This document shows, one piece after another, positions 45,834 through 57,158 of a stretch of DNA of 64,000 bases. Position 1 is the first letter of the stretch. The number at the start of each line of letters is the position of its first letter. The position numbers and the translations under genes were made by a program. The notes beneath the pieces are model-generated. The model was not told the origin of the DNA. It ran no database searches and saw nothing but the letters and a program-made list of their open reading frames with translations. The DNA is from Epiperipatus broadwayi (Eukaryota > Onychophora > Udeonychophora > Euonychophora > Peripatidae): positions 1 to 64,000 of the forward strand of contig JAQFVV010006506.1 in assembly GCA_028023455.1 (NCBI GenBank). Direction: 5' to 3'.

Positions 45834-46724
45834 GCCCTTGTCTGTAGGTCATAGGTAGGGTAGAAAGGTCAATTATTAAAAAAATTTTAAATTTTAAGTT
45901 ATATTTGTAAGAGATATAAATAATAATGGGATAAGTAAATTTTATAGTACAATTTAAAGCTAAAAATACCTGGTAGGTAACAGTATATATTATTTTAAAA
46001 GAAAACAATTAAATAAAGCTTAAATATCATTGCTTATGGTTGTGAAAGCTGGCCATAAAAATAATACAGCTATAGATATTTAAAAGTATATCAATTATTT
46101 AGTATAATATTTAAAAACTAATAAATTAAATAAATGAAATGTAATGTTATAATTGTATTTAAAAATCAAATTTAATAGAGTATAATTTATTAATAAACTT
46201 TGGGATGGTGAGAGTTATATTTAGTTTAACATTATAAATTATTTTCCAAAATTTATAAAAAAATATATCAGTTTTGGTAATTTAAACCAAGACGTAAATA
46301 AAAATCATTTTTATAAAGTTAGTAGACACGTGACCGTATATTAAATACCTCCACACACACTCTTGTTAAAATAATAATAAACTGTGTGAATTAAAACTAG
46401 ATATAATTGCCATCGATCTTTAAAAGTGAAAGTTAAAAATATTAAATATTGTTTTAATAATTATTTTAAAACTTAGATGATTTTTTTTATATAAAACTAT
46501 AATTGAATTTAAAAATATCGGTATAAATAATTCCAGACATTACGTCATCAATTCTTAATTTTGAAACATTCATTCTGTTATCAAAATAAAATGAATAAAT
46601 TGTTCGTGCTAAAATAAATATTAACCAATCAAAGGATGTAAAATTAATAGAAAAAAATCTAAGAATTATACAAAGCGGGAGAAGTAATGTGTAAGTGAAA
46701 GGGAAAGTAACAAATTTTTATAGC
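45831..46724 (+). repeat. Gypsy-type LTR, related to the one at 14.2 and 20.6 kb
   Basis: Starts TGTGCCCTTGTCTGTAGGTC. Shared landmarks in order with the other LTRs: ggttgtgaaagctggccat, atggtgagagttatattt, an acacgtgac phrase (the others have catgtgac), acgtcat-aatt, taaccaat, and a closing aaagggaaagtaac. It is shorter and much more diverged than the 14.2/20.6 kb pair are from each other. The right limit is set by TGGTAACATCG at 46725, which would suit a primer-binding site. It could be a solo LTR or the 5' LTR of a decayed copy. Confidence 0.65.
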
Positions 46725-48430
46725 TGGTAACATCGTAGCTGAAAGTAATATAAATCTATAATTTCGTATTATTCTAAAAGTTATACTGTAACATATAATA
46801 TATTTTTGACTGCAAAGACATGAATTTCTAATTTTATAAGTGATCTTACCAGGAAATTTTATTCAAATTTAACCAGAAAGCCTACAGTAACATGGAAGTA
46901 CAAGAAAAAATATTTAAAGTGATTGCTGAAAGAAAAATAATGGGAAAGTATCTTAATACGAATTTAATTGTGCTCAACCAGAAACTTAATCTTATAACTG
47001 AAAGGAATACAATTGGGACGATATGTGAAAATCTGAAAAAGAAGCTGCTGTTCGTCAAGAACAATTTATGACGATAAATTTACAGAGCTATCTTAAAACT
47101 AAGTTATACTTCTCTATGAACAAAATTTTAATATGCGTTATAGTATCAAGAAAAATAACGGTGGAGAAAGAATGATATTTTGTAAAGAAACATTATTAAA
47201 AGATATAGTTCCAGAATTATGAAATAAAGGAAAGTAAAAAGATTAAAGTGCTATAAGTATTTTATGGCAAGGTGCCTAAAACTTTATCTTATTAGAAAAA
47301 AGATTATAAAGTATTCAATGAAGAAAAATGCTTGATAAAAAAATGTTAAAATTAAATTGCTCAATTAAATGAAAATGGATCCATGGAAACCAAAATTTTA
47401 TTGAAGATTTTAAAAGTCCATACAAGATGCATCGGGGGGGAAACCAGACGCGCGGGAAAAAGCTAGCAGACTATGTTGGAGACATCAAGAATTAATAAGT
47501 GTATAAAATATTGAGAAAACTAAGGATCATCGTCGATGAAGATTATTAAACAGAGTTATTTTTTTAAATAGAACATTAAGTGACTGAAGAAAAATAAAGT
47601 TATATATTTTTTTTAGCTTTACTATGAACATTTGCAAGCAATTCACAAAGCGTATCGTAAATATAATTTAATATTTTTATTTGATTGTATTTAAAATATA
47701 AAAATTTATATTAGTTAGGGAAAATATAAAGATTTAAGAATAATTAGATTTAAATATAATAACTTAATAAGAATGATAGAAATACTATTATAAGAATAAA
47801 ATATGTATGGAAGTTTTAAATATCTACAAGAAGTAATGGAATGGTGAAGCCCTCAGAATACATCAAAAGTAGAGATCGTTTGGTAATTGTGATATTATTG
47901 ATAATGCATAATGTATTTTTAGTCATCTACTAATGAAGAATGATGTATGAAAGTTTTGAATTATAAGTACACATTTTATCCAACATTAAAAATATATTTG
48001 AGATAGTAGTAATTTAAAATTGCATGCAAAGTTGTTTTAAAAATATAATTAATAATATAAGTATCATAATTATGTGTTCTTTTGAATTTTATGTTGCAAA
48101 TTTCAGTGATTTTAAAAAGTTGGTATATTATAAATATACGGTAGTAGTAAAAGTTTTCTTAAGAATAGCTGTATAGTTTGAACTAAAAATGAATTTATTA
48201 TTGTTGAAAGTAGACAATTTGTCGATGTAATGCAAGATAAATCTAGAGAAATAAAATCAAGTGCTGGTAGTACGGTAGAGGAAACCAAGATGTGTTTTTG
48301 CCAAGAAATAAGAAATCAATAATTGGATCTAGTTTTGTGTGATCAGTATAGCAACTAAGTCCATCACTGAACACATATATTTTGGCGTGTTTTAATTTTG
48401 AAATTTTGATGTTATATAAAGCGAAGGAAT
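46725..48430. other. Decayed internal or flanking DNA resembling 21.66-23.6 kb
   Basis: Shares ordered phrases with the DNA after the 3' LTR at 21659. An open stretch on the plus strand at 46892-47068 starts at an ATG (MEVQEKIFKVIAERKIM) and is Lys/Ile-rich without a known motif. No pol motif was found. Confidence 0.35.
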
Positions 48431-50105
48431 AGCTTTAGCATCACTCCATAGTAGAGGTGGATAGACAGATAAAGGTCCCCTCTATGGTGTTCTTTAAATC
48501 AGGCCCATGAGTTTAGACTAATATCAGTTGTTTTGTCCTGCTTATTTTGCTATCTTGTTCATGAATATACGTCAGAAAGATATTTTATAGAAATGATACA
48601 TAAAATAGAAATGAGCAGGTTGTGTTATGTAAGATAGTTTATTTACTAGAATGAGTTAGATTGTTATTTTAAGTGAAAGTATAAATCTAAGAGATGAAGA
48701 ATCATATGTTATAATTTAAAATAATTCGAAAGAATATAAGTTTTTTTAAAGAAAATCTAAAAATTTTTAAAGTAATAATATAATTTTAATATTTTATATG
48801 ATATTTAAAAGGTTGTGTTGGTTGAAAATGATTCATAAGGTAACGGTATATGTATTTGTGCGTATGTTAATGTGTAGTACCAACGAAGCAAAGCTTGGAT
48901 AAGTATTTGATTAATAATTATTGTATAGTCAATAATAAAACTGAAACATCAAATTCAAGAAGGGTTTGAATTTTGGTTCCATACGAATAATAATATAAAA
49001 TAGATTTTATGTTTTGTATATTTTTACTACGAGGTAAAAATTTTGTAAAAATATAATTTTAAAATTAAAGAGATATAAAGTATTAGATAATTATTGATAG
49101 ATACATTTTTGTAAAAGCTAAACAAAATAGATATATAATAATAATAATACGTATAAGTTAAAAATAAAATAAGTAGAATTTAATGTTAAAAGATAAATAG
49201 TAAAGTATTTTGTAAAGGAAGTAGGGATATTGATACTAATGTAAATATTGTTATTTGTATATTATTAATAATATGTTGTAAATTTATTTGTAAGTTCGTG
49301 TCTTAGTTATATTTCTCCACTAGATATGATATAATCAATTTATATTGAAAAAATATAATTTTGAAGTAGATAAATAAAGTGTTATATAAATTTTAAATTT
49401 ATTGTATGATAAAATTAAAGGATTATAATTATATGTTTTATGGGTCATAAGTTGGTTGACATATTAAAATAAATTATATGCTAATATTAAAGTATTTTGA
49501 TTGTCAGATTATTAAATACTACTACGAACGTAATATTTATTTATTTATTTCATTTAAGAAGAAATAAGATTACATTATACTATTATTATCATTATTCTTA
49601 TTTATTATTGTTAGTTGTTAGTAGTGAATTTATGAATAAAATTCCTTCTCATAGTTTACTACGTAATTTAATCAGTTTAAATGAATTTATGAACTGAGAT
49701 TTATTTATTTGATTTGATTTTATTTCATTTATTTACTTAAATTATTTAATTGAGCTAGATTATTATTACAAAGAATAATAAGATATGATTATTATCTTAA
49801 TCGTAATAAAAGAGTTGGAAAGTCATAAGAATACATAAGTTGATTATTTAGTATAGTGTTCTTATGCATTGGGATAGTATATGTGATATATCTCAATGTA
49901 GTTGTTCGTCCCCGTGTCGTGCTCATGTCTCATGAAATGATAAATTTTTAATAATATAACTGTATTTATATTTTAAAGTTTAGAGCTAGTAGTAATCATT
50001 TTAATAAATTAATTTCATTCATTTTGTTAAGACTGAGCTAGAGAGAGAGAACCCGGAATTTAATTAAATATAGATTATTTTCTATGGAGGGAGAGGGGGA
50101 GGGGG

Positions 50106-50106
<1 letters not shown>
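48431..50106. other. A+T-rich DNA, no gene seen
   Basis: Short open pieces only, with no recognisable motif. Confidence 0.45.

Positions 50107-50189
<83 letters not shown>
50107..50189. repeat. (TA)n microsatellite after a purine run
   Basis: A ggagggagagggggaggggg run lies directly before a pure TA array of about 80 bp. Confidence 0.97.
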
Positions 50190-50193
<4 letters not shown>

Positions 50194-51934
50194 TACTAAA
50201 TTAAATAAAAAATCCTTGTGTGACATTATCTTTTTATCAAAATTGATATCTTTCAACAAGAAAAATCCCTTTTTGTCTTTCCACATGTATAAAAACACTG
50301 TTCAGGATTGTTAAGAAGTAATTCATTGACATTATTTGTAACTAATTAAAAATATCAATAAATAAATATATCATCAAGTCGGAGAAAAGGAAATCAAATT
50401 CTTATTTTTTTTTATTTCGTTTTACCTATGTGTATGTGTTTTATCTGGGTGTCATTAGGATATCTAAAGCTAGATAAAGTTATATCATATACCTATTTAT
50501 ACTCTACTCGGTTCTGAACCTCAGTTGATATGTTATTTTTTACATGCACTTGTATTAAGAGAAAAAAAAAACATTGTTATTATACTTTAGTTGCACAAAT
50601 AACATCAGAAAAAATATTACTTAAAATTTAACATTATAAATTCATATTTAACTTTCTCATAGTGTTATTAGCTCAGTTTAATATCATAAATACCAGGTGT
50701 TTCAATGGTAGTGATATCTCTTGTGATGGCTCACAAATAACAAACATACCTAGTGAGAACCATTATTTATATATGGTCATTAAACAAATTATTTAGTCTA
50801 TTCATTAATAATAATATAACGATAATGATGATGATGATGTCTTCCATCCACAGCTTTACAATTATCTCACAACAACAAATCAAATATATTATCAATTTAT
50901 AATTAATCATGAAAATATTGCTATACTTAAAATATATCTTGACAATTGAAATCATTTAGTGATGATGGTGATCATAAATAATCTTTCAAGACAATGATTA
51001 TCTCTTAAGAAATATATTGACCTATTTTAATAAAAAAAAATTACAATTTATGGCTGACTATTCATTAACAATAGATAGAAAATTTACAAAATAAAAAATG
51101 ATAACTTACATTTAAAAAAATTATAATTACAAAATGTTTTACCCCCTTCCCTTTTTGAAAAGAAACCTTAATATTCATATCATATAGTGTGATGTCTGTG
51201 CATTTATTTCTCTAATGAATGAATAAAAAATGTTCTATCCTAGAAACATTTTAATTTCAAAAATAAACACTGGATGCATGCACATACTCGCCTATTGCTA
51301 TAACATATATTTTTATATTTATAAATTTAAACATATAAATCAAAAAATAATAAGAGAGAGGTTAGTTAGATCATAGAATTAACAACAATGGTTTCAAATT
51401 ACTTATTTTAATTTTCATCAATCTAAATCAGTAACTACATTAAAATCTATCTCTCATAATGCTAAATTTCTATCCTTATCGATTTATACATCCATACTTA
51501 CCAAATTATTTAAATAAAACTCTTCTTTTCTTAAAATATATCTATGAATGTTTTTATGTTTATGTCTGTAAATACTCACATACTAATCAATAACGAAATA
51601 TATAAAACTTGCTTATTAAAACATAATCTAAATGATTTAAAAAGTTACAGACTATTAATATTAAGCAGTATTAAACTCAAAGTATATTAAATATAAATCA
51701 ACTTTAAAGAAGGTTAATAATAAAACATAGAGAAATGATTTATTGAGTTTGTGTCTACAGACAACTATTTATGTGTGCTTTAAAATTCTAACTTTTAAGT
51801 ACAACTATTAAATCATCCAACGTATATATTATCCTATTTTACTATTACAAAGTTGAATAGAGAGAGAAACAAATATTTCTCCCACATTATGAGATCATTG
51901 TGATTTGGTTATGTAGAGTTTGAACTCAATACCT

Positions 51935-51937
<3 letters not shown>
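50190..51937. other. A+T-rich DNA, no gene seen
   Basis: Contains a short GATGAT run at 50827. No sustained frame. Confidence 0.45.

Positions 51938-52017
<80 letters not shown>
51938..52017. repeat. (TA)n microsatellite
   Basis: Pure array of about 78 bp. A smaller pair near 52360-52422 is a tandem copy of ggctatgttaaa plus TA repeats. Confidence 0.97.
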
Positions 52018-52739
52018 CATGTCAAATGACTTATATAGCTGTCATTACCAATATGTAATATATAAAAAGCCTGATAATAGGTCTAATACCTACATATTTA
52101 TTATTATTTTTACAATAAATGCTGCATGAGAAAGTAACTGAAGTGTTTATCTATGATTGTTCTCCTCTGCAGAATTAATTTTGAGCTATGGCTCTTAAAT
52201 TCAAAATACTAACTCAAGCCTCTGCATTTATCTAATTTTTAAATAATAAGAAAAATATCTAAATCTTCAGACACATACATGTCTTCAAATTCAGTTATTT
52301 GACTAAAGAAACTATATGGGTCTGAACTAAATTCAGTGATCCCATATATTATAGGGCTTTGGCTATGTTAAATATATATATATATATATGGCTATGTTAA
52401 ATATATATATATATATATATAATTCAAACAAATATATTTAACACAGTATTCAAAATTAAATAATATATTTTTTACCAGAAGTACTTTCAATTGTTTCACT
52501 GACAATAATATAATTTAAAAATGCCGACATTTAATGGTTGTAGTTATATATATATATATACAGAGTGCTATCCACTTTGCCTAGCTTAAATTAAGTTAGT
52601 TTAGTTATTATTGCAATGCTATGCAAGGTTTGATAAATTAAGAATTGTTTTAAACCAGATATTCTCACAATAGTAAGCTAATACAAGCTTACAGATTTTT
52701 AAATCTAGACGCCAACATCCTGCTTAATAGCCTCTCATC

Positions 52740-53304
52740 ACTAGACATTCCAATTCAAACCATTCAGATATTGGAAAATCTACTAAATAACAGATCGGTG
52801 TACATTTCCCTGATTGGTTTTTTTACAGATGGTTTTGTGCCTTTGAGATCCATATTCCAAGGATCTCCATTTAGTGGTCTCCTATTCACCCTCTACTTAC
52901 ACCCCCTTCTTAAACAGATTGAATCAGGGCTTATGTATCCCAGCTAAAGAAACACTGTAAAGTATTCACTTACATGGATGATGTACTTATCACCCTACCT
53001 TCCCAAATATATAAAACCCCTCATCCAAATAATAAATAAATTTGAGCTCTCCAAACTTTCCTTCAATCTTAACAAGTCATTAGCCTGTAACATCAAAAGT
53101 GGCAAGGATATTTCATCATCTTTTTCAGCAAAATGCCAAAGCTTTTTGGGGTTTCCCATATACAAGTTGCCAAAATCCATGTCCATACAAATACAGAATT
53201 CCATCATTGAAACTGCCACCAACTTAGTTGAAAACCTTGCCAAGGTTTACCTATCTCTGCAAAAAAATATTGCTCTTCAACATCAAGATAATGGTAAAGA
53301 TTAG
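52740..53304 (+). pseudogene. LINE reverse transcriptase palm and thumb, frameshifted
   Basis: From about 52750 a frame reads IPIQTIQILENLLNNRSVYI and then IFQGSPFSGLLFTLYLHPLL, the RT box QG-PLSP-LF. After a stop, a second frame shows KVFTYMDDVLITL at about 52962, with the YMDD catalytic Asp pair intact. A further shift leads into the open piece ending at 53304, with KLSFNLNKSLACNI (usual GL.iN..KS) and FLGFPIYKLP (usual YLG..I). The motif order is that of a non-LTR RT. At least two shifts and a stop kill it. Confidence 0.8.
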
Positions 53305-53559
53305 CTAATATCTATCCTTTATAAACATGACAAAGACATTCAACACCAAAATCAACCGAATCTCTGCACAGCTTTTATGAAATGGTAAAATAGCAGCCAT
53401 AGGAATTGAATGCATGCAGCAACAGAGGAAAAATAGGAAAAATAATGTTACATCATTGCATGCAATTTTCTCAATATATTACCAAAAGTGCCACTCCCTG
53501 ATCCAGTCCTCCAAAGGAAATTTCCCCAGATTGTAACTAAAAAACTGTCATTCTGTCAG

Positions 53560-54212
53560 ACAGACCTCTACCCTCAAAGATAATCTGGCTAAATCAGATA
53601 CTTGGCAACCTTTTCACTCACAATGGCCATTCAGCCCTAGTATTCAGACAGAAAATCTTTATTTGGAATGCTCATGACCTGTTATTTTCAACTTAAAATT
53701 TTACCCTTTCTTACCTCGGTGGTAACAATCAGGTGGTCACCAGGTTTTTCAAACATCTCAAGCTAGAGCCAAGGTTCCTGTACTTCCTAGTGAAAACCAA
53801 CCTGGATTCACTCCAAATGAACTGGTTCCTGCACTTCAGGAGATTCTTCAAGAACATAGATCTTATGTCTCACAACTGCCTCAGAACCTCTGAAACATTT
53901 GACCATATGATAAATGATTGCCCGGCATATGACAAAATCAGAACCTACATTTCTCACAACTGCCACATTTCCCTGAACAGAGTATTATATATTAAGAACT
54001 GCTTCTTGTCTAAGGATTGTGTCATATCAAGACTTTTAATCTTCATCACTTATGACACCTGGATGGCCAGATATCAAAACAAGTTCATGATTCCTCATCC
54101 CAAGCCTGAAGACATATTCATTTCTAGGTTGAAAGAATTTCACCATAAGGACAATAACATCTCATCCAGATTTTTACTTGACAGCACATGGAGCCTGATT
54201 ATGCTAGATTAA
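53560..54212 (+). pseudogene. LINE pol C-terminus with zinc finger
   Basis: The open piece at 53733-54212 has LKLEPRFLYFLVKTNLDSL, then CLRTSETFDHMINDC, the ET..H..C part of the RT zinc finger. The first Cys pair is degenerate (a single Cys near HNC). ISRLLIFITYDTWMARYQNKF follows, the usual helix ending YxxWxxR. Before 53733 an RQKIFIWNAHDLLF-like phrase belongs to the same protein. It aligns with 40467-40853 in order; the two are different subfamilies or old copies. Confidence 0.75.
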
Positions 54213-54345
54213 ACAACCTCAGTAGCACATCAGACCCTTAGTAGCACATCAGACCACCCAGGCAACATAAATTACTTTTTATTTTATTTACAATTGTATC
54301 ATTATTACATATGTAATTCAATAAAGTTACTTAAATATAAAATTA

Positions 54346-54849
54346 TCAGAAAGTATAGCTAGATAAAAGTAATAGTGTGATTATAATACTAATATAAAGT
54401 CAGTTATTTAAAAATTTTAATAGTAGTGATAATTTAATTAACTAGTTTGTGTTATAAATATTTAATAATCACAAGTAATTTATAAGATAGTAAAGTTATT
54501 AAATTTTTTTTTTAAGTGTAGCATTAAGGTCAATTTAAGCATAATAAAACTTCTGTATAAAACATGTGTGCATGCATGGATGATTTAATTGTTTGTAATT
54601 ATTTCAATTCTTATTTTATTGCTAAAATGTTTAATTTGTAATATTAAAAGTTTCATTAAAGTTAATAAATACAATCAGTAAAGTGTTAAATAATATTTAA
54701 TATTTCTGAAAAAAATAATAGTTTTATTTACTTAAAAAGGTAGGATAATAATGTTATCTTGGTTTATAATTTTAGTTAATTACTATTTCATTTTATTGTA
54801 ATTTTATTATTTTAACTTATTAAGTCTGTAAGTAGTACGCTTTACAAGA
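54346..54849. other. A+T-rich DNA, no gene seen
   Basis: No frame or structured repeat seen. Confidence 0.45.
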
Positions 54850-55158
54850 ACTTGATTGATCACATGATTGTTATCAGTTATGTAATGATATTAATTAGTT
54901 ATGCATTACAATTCAAATGTTTAAAGTTAGGTGTTACTGTGGATTGAGGAGTATGGCCTTAGTTAGCTTTGACACCTGTCAAAAATATTTATAAGACAGC
55001 AGTTCATTTTGAGGGTGCTGCTGACTTTCTTATCCTAAAGTTACACCAGGACCTCCATTTCATTAAATAGTGCTATTTTTTATAAATATTTATTATTTTT
55101 TGTAAAAAAAAATAAACATTGCTCCATTGTTAATATTATACCACTCCAGTCTACAATG
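54850..55158 (+). promoter_or_regulatory. Possible LTR promoter and polyA region
   Basis: tatttataagacagcag at 54988 looks like a TATA box followed by a start region. About 120 bp later comes an aataaac signal (55111), then T-rich DNA and a ctaca close at 55155. This spacing suits the R-U5 part of a solo LTR. No second copy exists in the window and the left edge is not defined, so this is tentative. Confidence 0.25.
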
Positions 55159-55390
55159 ATCAGGTAATCACATTTATAAAGTGTTCTGTTTTCTATTGTT
55201 TACCTTCAATTATTTTTTTATTTTATTTTATAAGTTAATGCTTTGAGGGAATTTAAATTTATATATTCTAAAATGGGAAAAAAAAGCAATTTATAATAAT
55301 AATTAATTATGCAACTAAACCAGAAAACATAAGCATTTTTAAAGTTAAAATAGTCTATTTTCTTATTTATTCTTATGCAATAATAATAAT

Positions 55391-55713
55391 AATTACATTC
55401 ATATCGGCTTTTTCAAACCAAATTGTGCAAACGCTTTTTGCGAGTGTTAAATAATAAATGAATACCCTCTGACCCATACAAGATATAGAATTTATGCAGC
55501 AATAAAAGGAATCCTCTTATTACTACGACTCAAATATTTATATATGAGCAAATCTGAAGTACTGGCACAGAAGGTGTGACTATAGAACAGTCACTTTGAA
55601 TTACTATATATAACTTATGAATGGGTCAGAGGGTATTCATTTATTATTTAACACTCACAAAAAGTGTTTTCACAATTTGGTTTGAAAAAGCAGATATGAA
55701 TGTGATTACAATT
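55391..55713. mobile_element. MITE-like unit with about 90-bp terminal inverted repeats
   Basis: The left arm 55391-55480 and right arm about 55618-55713 are reverse complements over about 90 bp with few mismatches. They include ttcaaaccaaattgtg and gaataccctctgaccca. The core of about 137 bp has no frame. Both flanks carry TAA-like repeats, so a target duplication could not be assigned. Confidence 0.75.
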
Positions 55714-56002
55714 GTATACAAACGCTATAAAAAATAAATGCTGATTTATAATAATAATAATTGTAATTTATCAGAGGAAAAGAATCAGAAAACTATCCTG
55801 AAATGAAAGACAAACATAGAAGAACTCTTTAGATTTTGCTATCTTATTTAAACGAGTTTTAAATATAGTATATTACCTAAGTCTATTAAGTGTTAACCAC
55901 TAACTGCTATTTTTATGTCATTTAATTAACAATGCAGTTTGTTCCTGAAAACTATTACATGTTAAATAGACTATTATACATCTGCTGCTTATATATATAT
56001 AA

Positions 56003-56356
56003 TACATATTTTTCATCCATGTTAAACTTTCATATTAATATAATTAAAAAGCCATCCAATAGTTATAACTCTGTGGATGGTTTGTGACCAAGTCGAAACA
56101 TCAGTATATTAATATTAAAAGTTTTTAACACGGATGAACCCGCAAAATATGTATTTTATATATTTAACCCATGAAAATCTTCGTTTTAACATTATTAACC
56201 TCTAGGGGGAGGAAATTTTTCAACAGCCTTTTATAACTCTGTGGATGGCTTGTATGACCAAGTCAAAATGTCAGTATATTAATATTAAAAGTTTTAACAC
56301 GGATGAACCCGCAAAATATGTATTTTATATATTTAACCCGTGCAAATCTTCATTTT

Positions 56357-56362
<6 letters not shown>
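56003..56362 (+). repeat. 168-bp tandem repeat (two copies) with an inverted partial copy
   Basis: The copies start at about 56062 and 56230. Each reads ataactctgtggatgg, a gacc-aagtc stem, gaaacatcag or aaaatgtcag, tatattaatattaaaag, acacggatgaacccgc and a cttc-ttttaaca close. At 56003-56042 the central part (tcatccatgttaaa, ttcatattaatata) appears inverted. (TA)n follows the second copy and leads into the Penelope-like palindrome. Confidence 0.8.
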
Positions 56363-56395
<33 letters not shown>

Positions 56396-56398
56396 AAT

Positions 56399-56442
<44 letters not shown>

Positions 56443-57158
56443 CAAATCAATATATATATCAAAATACAGTACAATTTATATAAATTATATTCTTTTAGAA
56501 GTACTTTCGACTATACACTTTGTAGTCTTTATCAACTATATAACGTTGAATAATCAAAACGAGACAACCCTTAACAATACCCATAATTCAATTCAGATTT
56601 CCCACAATTCTGTTATCTTAACATTTGATGACTGATGATTCATTAACATTTGACGATTTCTTGAAATCAACATAGCCTCTTTTATTTTACGTTTATTATG
56701 ACAACATTCAATTTGAATAATTTTCATATTTTTATAATCAAATTTAAATCCATATTGACAAGATTTATTATTTTGATCATAATAAATCTTGTCAATATGG
56801 ATTTAAATTTGATTATAAAAATATGAAAATTATTCAAATTGAACGTTGTCATAATAAACGCAAAATAAAAAAGGCTATGTTGATTTCAAGAAATCGTCAA
56901 ATGTTAATGAATCGCCAGTCATCAAATATTAAGATAACAGAATTGTGCAAAATCTGAATTGAACTATGGGTATTGTTAAGGGTTGTCTCGTTTTGATTAT
57001 TCAACGTTATATAGTTGATAAAGACTACAAAGTGTATAGTCGAAAGTACTTCTAAAAGAATATAATTTATATAAATTGTACTGTATTTTGATATATATAT
57101 TGATTTGTATATTACATATATTGTGAAACGAATACAGATATCAAACTTTATTATATAT
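56361..57158 (+). mobile_element. Penelope-like element, near-perfect palindrome
   Basis: The centre is at 56772-56778 (tttgatc). gacaagatttattat on the left and its complement on the right then extend outward for more than 330 bp to about 56436 and 57110, beyond which only the left side is padded by (TA)n. The right arm encodes the last about 57 residues of the GIY-YIG protein seen at 10375 (YGFKFDYKNMKIIQIE...) and its stop, then the 3' untranslated DNA. The left arm is the same in reverse. The right outer end, attgtgaaacgaatacag to about 57150, matches the left outer end at 10089 in reverse. The nuclease core is absent. Confidence 0.8.

Larger units (their letters stand above)
52590..54345 (+). 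mobile_element. Zinc-finger LINE, longest copy (RT to 3' end)
   Basis: The region is noticeably richer in C than its surroundings. Through shifts it reads RT palm, YMDD, thumb and zinc-finger tail, then a short 3' untranslated stretch ending attcaataaagttacttaaa. There is no TAA array directly after this copy, unlike the one at 40.3 kb. The part before RT block B is missing or unreadable. Confidence 0.75.

Noticed and set aside
52995-53243. Minus-strand frame of 82 codons
   Set aside because: Antisense shadow of the LINE RT thumb, which has recognisable motifs on the plus strand.
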